Shown: one piece after another, positions 49,800 to 57,935 of the stretch | Numbering within the stretch: position 1 is the stretch's first letter | Layout of the letters: each line of letters opens with the position of its first letter | Assembly: GCF_014054985.1 (NCBI RefSeq) | Contig: NZ_CP059569.1 | Coordinates: 372,001 to 436,000 of the forward strand | Direction of reading: 5' to 3' | DNA from: Kingella oralis | GTDB lineage: Bacteria; Pseudomonadota; Gammaproteobacteria; Burkholderiales; Neisseriaceae | Length of the DNA: 64,000 nt | Position numbers and translations under genes: made by a program | Notes under the pieces: generated by a model | Told to the model about the DNA's origin: nothing | Databases searched by the model: none | Seen by the model: only the letters and a program-made list of their open reading frames with translations

Positions 49800-51155
49800 A
49801 TGCAACCCAATCTTTCCCTAGCCCTAAACCTGCCGCCCGAGGGCGCATTGCGCTATTTTGATAGCCTAAACCTGCCCTTACCCGCCAACGCCAGCGAAGC
49901 CGTTGCCCAAGCGGCGACCAAGGCGCGCAGCATTGCGGGGATTTATCAACAAGAGATTGTGGGCGATTTATTGAACAGCTTGCGCCAAAGCGCGGCGGAG
50001 GGCACACCCTTTGCCACATGGCGCAAAAATATGCTGACGATGCTGCGCGAGCGCGGGCTGGCTTTGGACAAAGCGGGCGATATGGTGCAACAAGGCACAG
50101 GCGAAGTGGTGGGCACGGGCTTAACGCGCCATCGTTTGCAAACCATTTTTCAAACCCAAATGACCAACGCACGCATGGCAAGCCTTTGGCAAAAGCTGCA
50201 AGAGAACAAAGATGCCCGACCCTATTTGCAATACAGCGCCATTAACGATGCGCGCACGCGCCCCGCGCATCGGGCGTTGGATAATGTGGTGTATCCGATT
50301 GACGACCCCTTTTGGGATTATTTTTACCCACCCAACGGCTTTCGCTGCCGCTGCTATGTAGTGGCGTTAGCACCACGCGATGTGGCGCGCTCGGGGTTGA
50401 CTGTATCCCACAGCCAGCCCGAGCAGTTTAGCGAAATCACCATCACTAACCGCAAGGGGCAAAGCCACACGCGCACGCGCATCACGCTGGATGATGGCAG
50501 GAGCTTCACACCCGACAGGGGCTTTGACCACAATGTGGGCAAAAGCCATTTGGCGCAGCTTGGGCAGTTGCAGATGGAGCGGGCGGTGGATTTGCCGCCG
50601 CGGCTGGCGAGCATGGCGGTGGAGGAGGCGTTGAAAGATGAGCGGTTGAGAAAGGCGGTGTCAGACTATTTGACACAAGCCTATCAAATATTGCGAACCC
50701 AAAATCGCCCTACCAATCAGCCTATTTTTGTGGGTGCGTTGCCTTTGACCATACTGGATGCGATGGCGGCGGCTAATTTAAGGCAGCCTGAAAACGCGCT
50801 TATCGCTTCATCCGATAGTTTATTGCGCCATGCGCTGCGGGATGTGAAAGCGGGCGTAGGTAAAACGCTGCCCGAAGATTTTTGGGCAAACATTGCCGAC
50901 CATTTGCGCGAGCCCGAAGCCGTTTACTATGATGAAAAAGGTGCGCTGTTGTATTTTTACTCCGACCCAAATGATAAAAATAAACTGTACAAAGTAGTTT
51001 TAACATTGGATTACGATGGGTTTAAGCGCAGCAAAAATCCAAACAATGGGCAACGAGAAAATTTAATATTAAATGCTTTGGATACAGGGACAAAGATAGA
51101 TAGGTCGGGAATGCAATGGGGAAGTTATACCCATATTAGCGGTAAGAAATTTTAA
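49800..51155 (+). CDS. MuF head morphogenesis protein with C-terminal nuclease-toxin-like domain
   Basis: A 451-residue minor head protein (Mu gpF, SPP1 gp7 family). The MuF core (about 40-195) has RLQTIFQTQMTNARMASLW, YSAINDARTRPAHRALDNVV and the signature YPPNGFRCRCYV. Beyond residue 300 the protein does not match plain MuF. It carries a separate domain with LLRHALRDVKAGVGKTLPEDFW, PEAVYYDEKGALLYFYSD, KLYKVVLTLDY and ALDTGTKIDRSG. This looks like the PBECR (Barnase-EndoU-colicin E5/D-RelE-like) nuclease domains fused to phage head proteins. The DNA for the last 80 residues is visibly AT-richer. The domain assignment is from pattern memory and not checked by search. Confidence 0.82.
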   Translation: MQPNLSLALNLPPEGALRYFDSLNLPLPANASEAVAQAATKARSIAGIYQQEIVGDLLNSLRQSAAEGTPFATWRKNMLTMLRERGLALDKAGDMVQQGTGEVVGTGLTRHRLQTIFQTQMTNARMASLWQKLQENKDARPYLQYSAINDARTRPAHRALDNVVYPIDDPFWDYFYPPNGFRCRCYVVALAPRDVARSGLTVSHSQPEQFSEITITNRKGQSHTRTRITLDDGRSFTPDRGFDHNVGKSHLAQLGQLQMERAVDLPPRLASMAVEEALKDERLRKAVSDYLTQAYQILRTQNRPTNQPIFVGALPLTILDAMAAANLRQPENALIASSDSLLRHALRDVKAGVGKTLPEDFWANIADHLREPEAVYYDEKGALLYFYSDPNDKNKLYKVVLTLDYDGFKRSKNPNNGQRENLILNALDTGTKIDRSGMQWGSYTHISGKKF

Positions 51156-51156
51156 A

Positions 51157-51183
51157 TGAAAAAGCCCGAATTAATCGGGCTTT
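51157..51183 (-). terminator. Terminator of the tRNA-like unit
   Basis: AAAGCCCGA (51161-51169) and TCGGGCTTT (51175-51183) form a 9-bp stem. On the minus strand it is followed by a run of T (GGGCTTTTTC), better than the T run on the plus strand, so it fits a leftward transcript. Confidence 0.75.
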
Positions 51184-51186
51184 AAA

Positions 51187-51311
51187 GTAAGCAGTGGTGG
51201 GACTTGAACCCACATCATAGCCCTGCCATAGCAACGCTAACCTTTTGCCGCAACCGCGCGATGCGCGGCTCGCTCTGACCTTACGGTTGAGCATAGGAAA
51301 CTCCTGCTTAC
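51187..51311 (-). ncRNA. tRNA-like RNA 2
   Basis: On the minus strand GTAAGCAG (5') and CTGCTTAC (3') pair over eight bases as an acceptor-like stem. Inside are a D-arm-like hairpin (GCTC, loop AACCGTAAGGTCA, GAGC), a GC-rich hairpin (GCCGC, 7-base loop GCATCGC, GCGGT) in the anticodon-arm place, and a perfect T arm (GTGGG TTCAAGT CCCAC). At 125 bases it is longer than a tRNA, with extra bases after the acceptor stem and in the variable part, no U before the anticodon position and no CCA. It could be a degenerate tRNA or a dedicated tRNA mimic. Confidence 0.6.
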
Positions 51312-51400
51312 GCTACAAGGGGCGTTGGGACTCGAACCCACATAATACTAACGCAAGCTGTTGCGCCGTAACCGTTACCATTTGGAAACTACCCCTTGCT
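51312..51400 (-). ncRNA. tRNA-like RNA 1
   Basis: On the minus strand CAAGGGG pairs with CCCCTTG (7 bp); then TA, a D-arm-like GTT/AAC hairpin with loop TCCAAATGGT, a hairpin CGCAA-CAGC-TTGCG in the middle, and a T arm (TGGG TTCGAGT CCCA). Two extra bases separate the T arm from the acceptor, and the central hairpin has a four-base loop, so a standard anticodon loop is missing. It directly adjoins tRNA-like RNA 2. Confidence 0.6.
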
Positions 51401-51436
51401 GTTGGCATTTTAACCCCATTTAAACCCATGAAACAA
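51401..51436 (-). promoter_or_regulatory. Promoter of the tRNA-like unit
   Basis: On the minus strand: TTGTTT (complement of 51431-51436), an 18-base spacer, TAAAAT (complement of 51407-51412), and a predicted start at about 51400, exactly where tRNA-like RNA 1 begins. The -35 overlaps the region just before the gpG start. Confidence 0.55.
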
Positions 51437-51437
51437 G

Positions 51438-51857
51438 ATGATTGAAATCCAAATAGATAACCTTTTTATGGTGCAAAACCAAATAGAACGCTTGTCGCGC
51501 GGCATGAGCGACAACCGCTATTTGCTGATGCGGCGGCTGGCGGGTACGATGCGCTATGCGGTGGCGCAGAATTTTAAACAAGGCGGCCGCCCCGAATGGC
51601 TGGCATTGAAGTATCGCAGCGGCATTCCGCTGAACGACACGGGCGCGCTGCGGCAAAGCATAGACGAGCTGTCGGATAACGACACCGCGCTGGTGGGCAC
51701 GAATATGGTTTACGCTGCTATCCACCAATTTGGCGGCTGGGCGGGGCGTAATCGCAAAGTCTATATCCCTGCGCGTCCGTTTTTGCAATTAACCAACGAG
51801 GACAAGCAGGATTTGATGGATGATGTGCAGGATTATTTTGCCAGCTTAATCAGCTAA
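51438..51857 (+). CDS. Virion morphogenesis protein (Mu gpG-like)
   Basis: A 139-residue protein of the phage virion morphogenesis (gpG/tail S) family. Signatures: LMRRLAGTMRYAVAQNFKQGGRPEWLALKYRSG, LNDTGALRQSI, and VGTNMVYAAIHQFGGWAGRNRKVYIPARPFL. In Mu gpG follows gpF directly; here a 282-base gap with the tRNA-like unit separates them. Confidence 0.88.
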   Translation: MIEIQIDNLFMVQNQIERLSRGMSDNRYLLMRRLAGTMRYAVAQNFKQGGRPEWLALKYRSGIPLNDTGALRQSIDELSDNDTALVGTNMVYAAIHQFGGWAGRNRKVYIPARPFLQLTNEDKQDLMDDVQDYFASLIS

Positions 51858-51873
51858 AACTGAATAACCCCAA

Positions 51874-51899
51874 AAACGCGCGTTTGGCGCGTTTTTTTT
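51874..51899 (+). terminator. Terminator after gpG gene
   Basis: AACGCGC, loop GTTTG, GCGCGTT, then eight T. It divides the late region between gpG and the protease gene. Confidence 0.88.
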
Positions 51900-51991
51900 G
51901 CGCGGGTGCTATCTATCCCTATCCTTATTCTCTTATCGCGTTTCTCGCGCGTTTTAAACGCCTTTTAAACACTATTGCTGCGCCATTATCT

Positions 51992-52029
51992 AAGGCAGCC
52001 TGAAAAATAGCTTTCAGGCTGCCTTTTTT
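51992..52029 (+). terminator. Inverted DUS terminator
   Basis: AAGGCAGCCTGAAA (51992-52005) and TTTCAGGCTGCCTT (52012-52025), followed by T residues. It is a second barrier before the protease gene, which therefore probably has its own promoter, not recognised here. Confidence 0.85.
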
Positions 52030-52124
52030 GCGCGGCGCAATCAGGCAAAACGGGGGCGCAGCCGTGCCACTCTTTGTCTTGTTTTGATGCGCTCATAATG
52101 CCGCCATCCCATAAAGGACAACCC

Positions 52125-53234
52125 ATGAAACGCAAAAATCAGCATTTGGCGTTAGCCGCTTGCAGCTTTGAGGTGTTGGGGCAAATGGGCAAGCGCATCC
52201 AGCTTTTGCCTTATGGCGAGTTTCGCGCGATTGACGGACGACCGACCGATGCGCCCGCTTGGTTTTTAACCGAGGAGAACGGGCACGATGTGGCGGCATT
52301 AGCCAATCAAGCGCGCACGCAGTTGGTGGTGGATTACGAACACCAAACCTTGCACAAGGAAACCAACGGGCAACCTGCGCCAGCGGCGGGCTGGATGACG
52401 TGGCTGGAGTTTACCCCACGCGGCTTGTTTGCCGAGGTGGACTGGACCGACAACGCCCAACGCCTGATTGCCAACCGCGAATATCGCTACATTTCGGCGG
52501 TGTTTGCTTATGACACGCAAGGCTATGTGCGCAAACTTTTGCACGCCGCTTTAACCAATTATCCCGCTTTGGACGGCATGGACGAGGTGCTCGCCGCCGC
52601 CAGCGCGCAATTTTTACCCCCAATGGAGATGCAAAACCCCATGAATACCTTATTGCAACAGCTTTTTGGCTTGCCAAACGCAAACGAAGACCAATTGAAA
52701 GACGCTTTAACTGCGCTTTTGGCAGCCAAACCCCAAACCGTCGCCCTGAGCGCGCAAACGTTTCAAGACCTTGCCAGCAAGGATGAAAAGATTGCAGCGT
52801 TATCAGCGCAAGTGGCGCAGGCGCAAAACACGCCTGCCAACACGCCCGACCTAACCCAATATGCGCCGGTGAGCGTGGTGCAGGAATTGCAAAGCCAGAT
52901 TGCGGCATTGACCGCCCAGCGCGATGCCGACAAGGGCGCGGAGCTGATTACCGCTGCGCTGGCGGCGGGCAAATTGCTGCCTGCGCAAAAAGAATGGGCA
53001 GAGGGTTGCTTGAAACAGCCTAATGGCTTGGCGTTTTTGACTGGCTTTATTGAGCAAGCGCAGCCGATTGCCGCGCTGGCAGGCAACACGCAAACGCAAG
53101 CAGCGGGCGCGGGCGAAGCGCACAAAATCGCCGCTTTAACGGCGGAGCAAAAAGCCGCCGCCAAGATGCTGGGCATGAGCGAAGCCGATTTTGCCCAAAC
53201 GATTCACGGTGCAAACGGCGATAAGGCAGCCTGA
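52125..53234 (+). CDS. Head protease/scaffold (Mu gpI-like)
   Basis: A 369-residue protein. The N-terminal protease part has QLVVDYEHQTLHKETNGQPAPAAGWM, LFAEVDWTDNAQRLIANREYRYISAVFAYD and LLHAALTNYPALDGM, the pattern of Mu gpI. The C-terminal part from about 190 is Ala/Gln-rich and coiled-coil, the scaffold (Z protein in Mu). AAAGGACAACCC precedes the chosen ATG. It ends in a DUS; another lies just behind. Confidence 0.9.
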   Translation: MKRKNQHLALAACSFEVLGQMGKRIQLLPYGEFRAIDGRPTDAPAWFLTEENGHDVAALANQARTQLVVDYEHQTLHKETNGQPAPAAGWMTWLEFTPRGLFAEVDWTDNAQRLIANREYRYISAVFAYDTQGYVRKLLHAALTNYPALDGMDEVLAAASAQFLPPMEMQNPMNTLLQQLFGLPNANEDQLKDALTALLAAKPQTVALSAQTFQDLASKDEKIAALSAQVAQAQNTPANTPDLTQYAPVSVVQELQSQIAALTAQRDADKGAELITAALAAGKLLPAQKEWAEGCLKQPNGLAFLTGFIEQAQPIAALAGNTQTQAAGAGEAHKIAALTAEQKAAAKMLGMSEADFAQTIHGANGDKAA

Positions 53235-53292
53235 AAATAAAGCAGCCTGAAAACAATAAGCAATTTTTAACCTTTAACACAAGGAAATCCAC

Positions 53293-54204
53293 ATGGATAA
53301 AGCCGCGATTTTAACCGCGCTGACCGCGCAGTTTCGCAAAGAGTTTCAAAATGGTTTGGCGAGCGTAGAGCCCAGTTTTTCTGCCATTGCCATGACCATC
53401 CCCAGCAGCACCGCCACCAACACTTATGCGTGGCTGGGCAAATTCCCGAAAATGCGCGAATGGGTGGGCAGCCGCCAAATCGGCAAGATGGCGAAACAGG
53501 CGATGAGCTTGGAAAACAAGAAATTTGAAGCCACGGTGGGCGTGGAGCGCACCGATATCGAAGACGACCAAGTGGGCATGTATCGCCCGATGATGCAGGC
53601 GATGGGCGAATCGGCTGCCACGCTGGCTGATGATTTGGTGTGGGGCTTGTTGCCCAAGGGCAAAACCACGCTGTGCTACGACGGGCAGAACTTTTTTGAT
53701 TCCGACCACCCTGTGTTTGCCAACAACGATGGCACGGGGGCAAACACCCCCACCAGCAACATCACCACGGGCACAGACAACGATGCGCCGACTTGGTATG
53801 TGGTGGATGACACCAAAACCTTGAAGCCTTTGATTTTCCAAGAGCGCACCGCGCCCGAGTTTGAAACCAAGTTTGACCCTGCCAAATCGGACAAGGTGTT
53901 TATGGAGGATGTGTATTTATACGGCAGCCGCCGCCGTTGCAACGCGGGCTTTGGCTTGTGGCAACTGGCGCACATGGCGGAAAAAACCGCGCTGAATCGC
54001 GCCAATTTGGCAAAAATCATCGCGCAGATGATGACGATTAAGGCAGACGGCGGTTATGTGCTGAACGTGAAGCCCAGCCTGCTGGTTGTGCCGCCGCAAT
54101 TGGAAGACGCTGCGCGCGAATTGTTGGAAGCCGACAAAATCAACGGCACCACCAACACGTTTAAAGGGCGTTTAAAGCTGCATGTGAGCGTGCATTTGGC
54201 GTGA
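53293..54204 (+). CDS. Major capsid protein (Mu gpT-like)
   Basis: A 303-residue major head subunit. Signatures: FQNGLASVEPSFSAIAMTIPSST, TYAWLGKFPKMREWVG, FEATVGVERTDIEDDQVGMY, and FDSDHPVFANNDGTG. It has an HK97-type capsid fold by family. Strong ribosome-binding site (AAGGAAATCCAC) and restricted codon use suit a highly made protein. Confidence 0.92.
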   Translation: MDKAAILTALTAQFRKEFQNGLASVEPSFSAIAMTIPSSTATNTYAWLGKFPKMREWVGSRQIGKMAKQAMSLENKKFEATVGVERTDIEDDQVGMYRPMMQAMGESAATLADDLVWGLLPKGKTTLCYDGQNFFDSDHPVFANNDGTGANTPTSNITTGTDNDAPTWYVVDDTKTLKPLIFQERTAPEFETKFDPAKSDKVFMEDVYLYGSRRRCNAGFGLWQLAHMAEKTALNRANLAKIIAQMMTIKADGGYVLNVKPSLLVVPPQLEDAARELLEADKINGTTNTFKGRLKLHVSVHLA

Positions 54205-54275
54205 TGGCGCAGGCAGCCTGAAAACCGAGCGGGGAAGCGGCAGCCGCCGCGCCCCTAAACTATAAGGAAAAAGCT

Positions 54276-54713
54276 ATGGCAAAAAACACACCCCAAACCC
54301 CAACGCAGCCTGAAAACGAAGCGGATAAGGTTGAGCAAAGCGCAACTACCCCTGAGCAGGAAGCGCAGGCTGCCTTGCAAGCGGAAAACGCCGCCTTGCA
54401 GGCAGAAATCACCGCGCTGCGCGAAGCAAACGCTGCCTTAACAGCCGAGCGCAATGCGGCGCAAGCTGCGTTATTGGCGGCGCAACAAGTAGCCGCCCAA
54501 GCAAGCGCAACGCAGCCCGAAAACCCCGATGCCGACCCACGCCAAGCCATTTTGGCGTGCAGCGCGGACGGCGTGGAATTCTGGCGCGGCGGCGTGTTGT
54601 TTAACCACGAATGGCAGCGCATTGAGCGCGCCGCGGTGGGCGAAGAGGCTTGGCAGCGCATTGTGAACGAGCCGCGCTTGCGCATTAAAGCGGCGGATGA
54701 GCATGGCGCATAA
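54276..54713 (+). CDS. HI1506-like (Mu gp35-like) protein
   Basis: 145 residues: an Ala/Gln/Glu-rich coiled coil (about 20-85) and a small C-terminal domain (LACSADGVEFWRGGVLFNHEWQRIERAAVGEEAWQRIVNEPRLRI). This matches the protein found after the capsid gene in Mu-like phages (HI1506-related), role unknown. It overlaps the next gene by 17 bases. It carries two QPEN strings, one from a DUS-like site. Confidence 0.75.
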   Translation: MAKNTPQTPTQPENEADKVEQSATTPEQEAQAALQAENAALQAEITALREANAALTAERNAAQAALLAAQQVAAQASATQPENPDADPRQAILACSADGVEFWRGGVLFNHEWQRIERAAVGEEAWQRIVNEPRLRIKAADEHGA

Positions 54714-55140
54714 CCCTGTTTATGCCGATATGGGCGACATGATTGTGCGCTTTGGCGAGTTGGAGGTGTTGCAGATTGCCGACCGCGATGCCGATGGCGT
54801 GATTGACGCAGATGTGGTGGCGGTGGCGCTTGCCGATGCCAGCGCGGAAATTGATGCGTATTTGGGGCGGTTTAAACAGCCGTTTACCGAAACGCCGCCG
54901 ATTTTGCGCCGCTTGGCGTGCGACATCGCCCGCTATCGTTTAACCGCCACATCGGGCGTGTTGATTACTGACGAAATCCGCAATCGCTACAAAATTGACG
55001 TGTTGGAGCTGCTTAAAGCCTTATCGCGCGGCGACGTGCAACTTGGACTGGATAGCGAAGGGGCGCAAGTGGCGACATCGGATAGCGGCGTGGTGTTTAC
55101 CAACAACAAAAACCGAATCTTTGCACGGGATGCCACATGA
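54697..55140 (+). CDS. DUF1320 (Mu gp36-like) head-tail connector
   Basis: 147 residues with the DUF1320 pattern: YADMGDMIVRFGELEVLQIADRD, VALADASAEIDAYLGRFKQP, PPILRRLACDIARYRL, EIRNRYKIDVLELLKALSRGDVQLG. Probably a connector at the head-tail joint. The start could be ATG 54697 or ATG 54703; overlaps on both sides show coupling. Confidence 0.85.
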   Translation: MSMAHNPVYADMGDMIVRFGELEVLQIADRDADGVIDADVVAVALADASAEIDAYLGRFKQPFTETPPILRRLACDIARYRLTATSGVLITDEIRNRYKIDVLELLKALSRGDVQLGLDSEGAQVATSDSGVVFTNNKNRIFARDAT

Positions 55141-55787
55141 TAACCACCCAAATTGAGCAAGCCATTTGCCTGCGGCTGCAACGCGGCTTGGGGCGCATGG
55201 TGCGCACCGTTAAAAGCTACAACGGCGAGGCGGACGACCTTGCTGCGCAAATCAAAACCCTGCCTGCGGTGTGGGTTACCTATGGCGGCAGCCGTGTGGA
55301 AACCATCAGCGGCGGCAATCGCTATCAAGACACCGCCACGTTTGCCGTGATGTGCGCCACGCGCAGCTTGCGCAATGAAGTGGCGCAGCGGCAAGGCGGC
55401 GTGGTGCTGCAAGAGATTGGCAGCAACGATTTGATTGATGCGGTGCGCCGCTTATTGGATGGGCAACGCTTGGGGCTGCCCGCTGCCGACAGCAGGGGGC
55501 TAGTTCCCAAAGCCATCCGCGCGATTGCCAACCACACGCTGGTGCAGCAGGCGGCGGTGAGCGTGTATGCGCTGGAATACACCCTGCGCTTGAACCGCCA
55601 TGCTTTGGAAAACGACCGTTTCCCCGAGCCGCAAAGCGACAGCACGCATCCTGATTATGTGTTTACCCGCTATCAGGGCGAGACGAGCGCGCCTTATCCG
55701 CCGTTTGAATATTTGGACGGTTTGATTTTTGACCCCCAAGCCGAAAACGCCAAAATCCCGCTAACGGCGCAATTTTGGCAAGATTAA
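55137..55787 (+). CDS. DUF1834 (Mu gp37-like) protein
   Basis: 216 residues; the DUF1834 pattern is seen as LGRMVRTVKSYNGE, LPAVWVTYGGSRVET, YQDTATFAVMCATRSLRNE and LLDGQRLGLP. Likely a tail terminator or joining protein by position. A C-terminal extension (about 180-216) with YPPFEYLDGLIFDPQ is also present. Confidence 0.82.
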   Translation: MITTQIEQAICLRLQRGLGRMVRTVKSYNGEADDLAAQIKTLPAVWVTYGGSRVETISGGNRYQDTATFAVMCATRSLRNEVAQRQGGVVLQEIGSNDLIDAVRRLLDGQRLGLPAADSRGLVPKAIRAIANHTLVQQAAVSVYALEYTLRLNRHALENDRFPEPQSDSTHPDYVFTRYQGETSAPYPPFEYLDGLIFDPQAENAKIPLTAQFWQD

Positions 55788-55811
55788 CCGCTTAACCTTG
55801 AAGGAAACCGC

Positions 55812-56060
55812 ATGAATAAAATCATGGTCGTAGCAGAAGTGGGCTTGCGTGTGCCGCTGGCGCATAACCCGCATGAATATATTGAGCAAACGCCTGTGGC
55901 GGTGGATGGCGACGATGTGTATTACCGCCGCGCCATTGTGGATGGCGATTTGCTGATTTTGAGCAACGATGCGCCGAGCGCTGCCGAGCAGTCTAATCAG
56001 CAGCCTGAAAACGGGCTTGCAGGTTTGGGCGAAAGCCAAAACGCGAAGAAAGGCAAATAA
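55812..56060 (+). CDS. DUF2635 (Mu gp38-like) protein
   Basis: 82 residues. The core MVVAEVGLRVPLAHNPHEYIEQTPVAVDGDDVYYRRAIVDGDLL matches the small DUF2635 protein before the sheath gene in Mu-like phages. The tail contains a DUS-encoded QQPENG. Role unknown. Confidence 0.78.
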   Translation: MNKIMVVAEVGLRVPLAHNPHEYIEQTPVAVDGDDVYYRRAIVDGDLLILSNDAPSAAEQSNQQPENGLAGLGESQNAKKGK

Positions 56061-56062
56061 CC

Positions 56063-57475
56063 ATGGCAGAATACATTAGCTTTGACACCATCCCCGGCAG
56101 CATCCGCGTGCCTGGGCAGTATATTGAATTTAACACGCGCAATGCGGTGCAAGGTTTGCCGCAAAACCCACAATCGGTGCTGCTGCTGGCACCGATGTTG
56201 GCAAGCGGCACGCACGAGCCTTTAACCCCTGTGCAATTGTTTAGCGATGCGCAGGCGGGCGATTTGTTTGGGCGCGGCTCGTGGGCGCAATTGATGGTGC
56301 GCCAAGCGTTTAACAACAATGCGTATTTGGATTTAACCGTGATCGGCTTGCCCGACCACAGCGCGGGCGTAGCCGCCACAGGCAGCCTGAAAATAGATGG
56401 CACGGCGCAAACTGCCGCCAGCATCAGCATCACCATCGGCGGCGTGGCGGTTGCGGTTGCGGTGTCTGCCAACCAAAGCGCGGCGGAGGCGGTGGAAAAA
56501 CTGGCGGCGGCGGTGAATGCGGCAACCTTGCCCGTATCCGCCACCGCCGAGCAAGGCAGCCTGAAATTGACCGCGCGCAGCAAAGGCGCAATCGGCAACG
56601 AAATCAGCCTTGCCTGCGATATGGGCACAAGCGGCTTTTCAGGCAGCATTACGGCTATGACAAATGGCGCACAAAATGCCGATATTGCCGCCGCGCTGGA
56701 TAAGGTGGCGGGCAAGCATTACCACATTATCGTGTCGCCGTTTAGCGATGCGGCGAATGCCAAGGCGTTGAGCCAACACATTACCCAAGTGTCCAACGCC
56801 ATTGAACAACGCGGCTGCATCGGCGTGATTGCCCAGCGCGGCACGATGCCGCAGGGCGCAAGCCTGACCGCCCAGCTAAACGACGGGCGCATTACCTGCG
56901 CTTGGTATAAGGGCGCAGCCGAAGCGTGCGGCATTATTGCGGCGGGCTATGCGGCGGTGTTGGCGTTTGAAGAAGACCCTGCGCGACCTTTGAACACGCT
57001 GGAAATTAAGGGGTTGAACATTACGCCCGATGCGCAATGGCCGCTGTTTAACGAATGCAACAACGCGCTGTATAACGGCTTAACACCGCTAACGGTGGTG
57101 GCGGGCAAGGTGCAGATTATGCGGGCGGTGTCCACCTACACCAAATCGGCGGCGAATGTGGATGACCCCGCGCTGTTGGACATCACCACCATCCGCACGC
57201 TGGATTACACGCGCCGCGCGATTAAGGAGCGCATTGCCTTGCGTTTCCCACGCGACAAGTTGAGCGACCGCTTGCTGCCCAAAGTGAAAAGCGAGATTTT
57301 GGATGTGCTGTTAAAGCTGGAACAAGCCGAGATTATTGAAAACGCCGAAGCCAATAAGGGCAAATTGGTGGTGAGCCGCAGCTTGCAAGATGCCAACCGC
57401 GTGAATGCTGCCATCCCTGCCGATGTGGTTAATGGCTTGCATGTATTCGCAGGGCGGATTGATTTAATCCTATAA
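56063..57475 (+). CDS. Contractile tail sheath protein (Mu gpL-like)
   Basis: A 470-residue sheath protein. Typical start YISFDTIPGSIRVPGQYIEFNTRNAVQGLPQNPQSVLLLAPML, then LFGRGSWAQLMVRQAFNNN, a variable surface domain (about 105-200) with two DUS-encoded GSLK strings, and the conserved C-terminal half (YHIIVSPFSDAANAKALSQHI, LNTLEIKGLNITP, TYTKSAANVDDPALLDITTIRTLDYTRRAI). Ends two codons into a DUS. Confidence 0.93.
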   Translation: MAEYISFDTIPGSIRVPGQYIEFNTRNAVQGLPQNPQSVLLLAPMLASGTHEPLTPVQLFSDAQAGDLFGRGSWAQLMVRQAFNNNAYLDLTVIGLPDHSAGVAATGSLKIDGTAQTAASISITIGGVAVAVAVSANQSAAEAVEKLAAAVNAATLPVSATAEQGSLKLTARSKGAIGNEISLACDMGTSGFSGSITAMTNGAQNADIAAALDKVAGKHYHIIVSPFSDAANAKALSQHITQVSNAIEQRGCIGVIAQRGTMPQGASLTAQLNDGRITCAWYKGAAEACGIIAAGYAAVLAFEEDPARPLNTLEIKGLNITPDAQWPLFNECNNALYNGLTPLTVVAGKVQIMRAVSTYTKSAANVDDPALLDITTIRTLDYTRRAIKERIALRFPRDKLSDRLLPKVKSEILDVLLKLEQAEIIENAEANKGKLVVSRSLQDANRVNAAIPADVVNGLHVFAGRIDLIL

Positions 57476-57548
57476 GGCAGCCTGAAATTTGAACAGCAAG
57501 GGTGGCACGCTGCTGCCCTTTATCTTAACCCAACATAAGGACAACACC

Positions 57549-57926
57549 ATGAGCGATGCCACCTATGCCGGCGCGATTATTATGGAAGTGAACGGGCGCG
57601 ATGTGGAAATCATCAGCCTGAAACCGCAAACCACCACAGGGCGCAAGCCCGTGAAAACCATGAACCGCCAAGGGCGCGTGATGGGCTATGCCGACGGTAT
57701 CACCGAGCATAAATTGAGCGCGACCGCCGCCATTCCGATTGACGGCACAGAGATTGATTGGGGCAACATCACCCGCGCCAAAATCACCATTTATCCCATC
57801 AACAAGGAAGACAAGCGCGTGTCGTATTTGGATTGTTTCAGCACCGAAATCAGCGAGCAATACGAAGCAGACAACGAAGCGCGCATTGATATTGAATTGA
57901 TTGCGCTGCATAAAATTGTAGAGTAA
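57549..57926 (+). CDS. Tail tube protein (Mu gpM-like)
   Basis: 125 residues. Signatures: YAGAIIMEVNGRDVEIISLKPQTTTGRKPVKTMNRQGRVMGYADGI and IDGTEIDWGNITRAKITIYP. AAGGACAACACC fixes the start at 57549. It follows the sheath gene as in Mu. Confidence 0.9.
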   Translation: MSDATYAGAIIMEVNGRDVEIISLKPQTTTGRKPVKTMNRQGRVMGYADGITEHKLSATAAIPIDGTEIDWGNITRAKITIYPINKEDKRVSYLDCFSTEISEQYEADNEARIDIELIALHKIVE

Positions 57927-57935
57927 GGATAACCC

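Noticed and set aside
51187..51400. Annotation of the tRNA-like pair as normal tRNA genes
   Set aside because: No standard 7-base anticodon loop with U at position 33, no CCA, and extra bases between arms; kept as tRNA-like RNAs instead.
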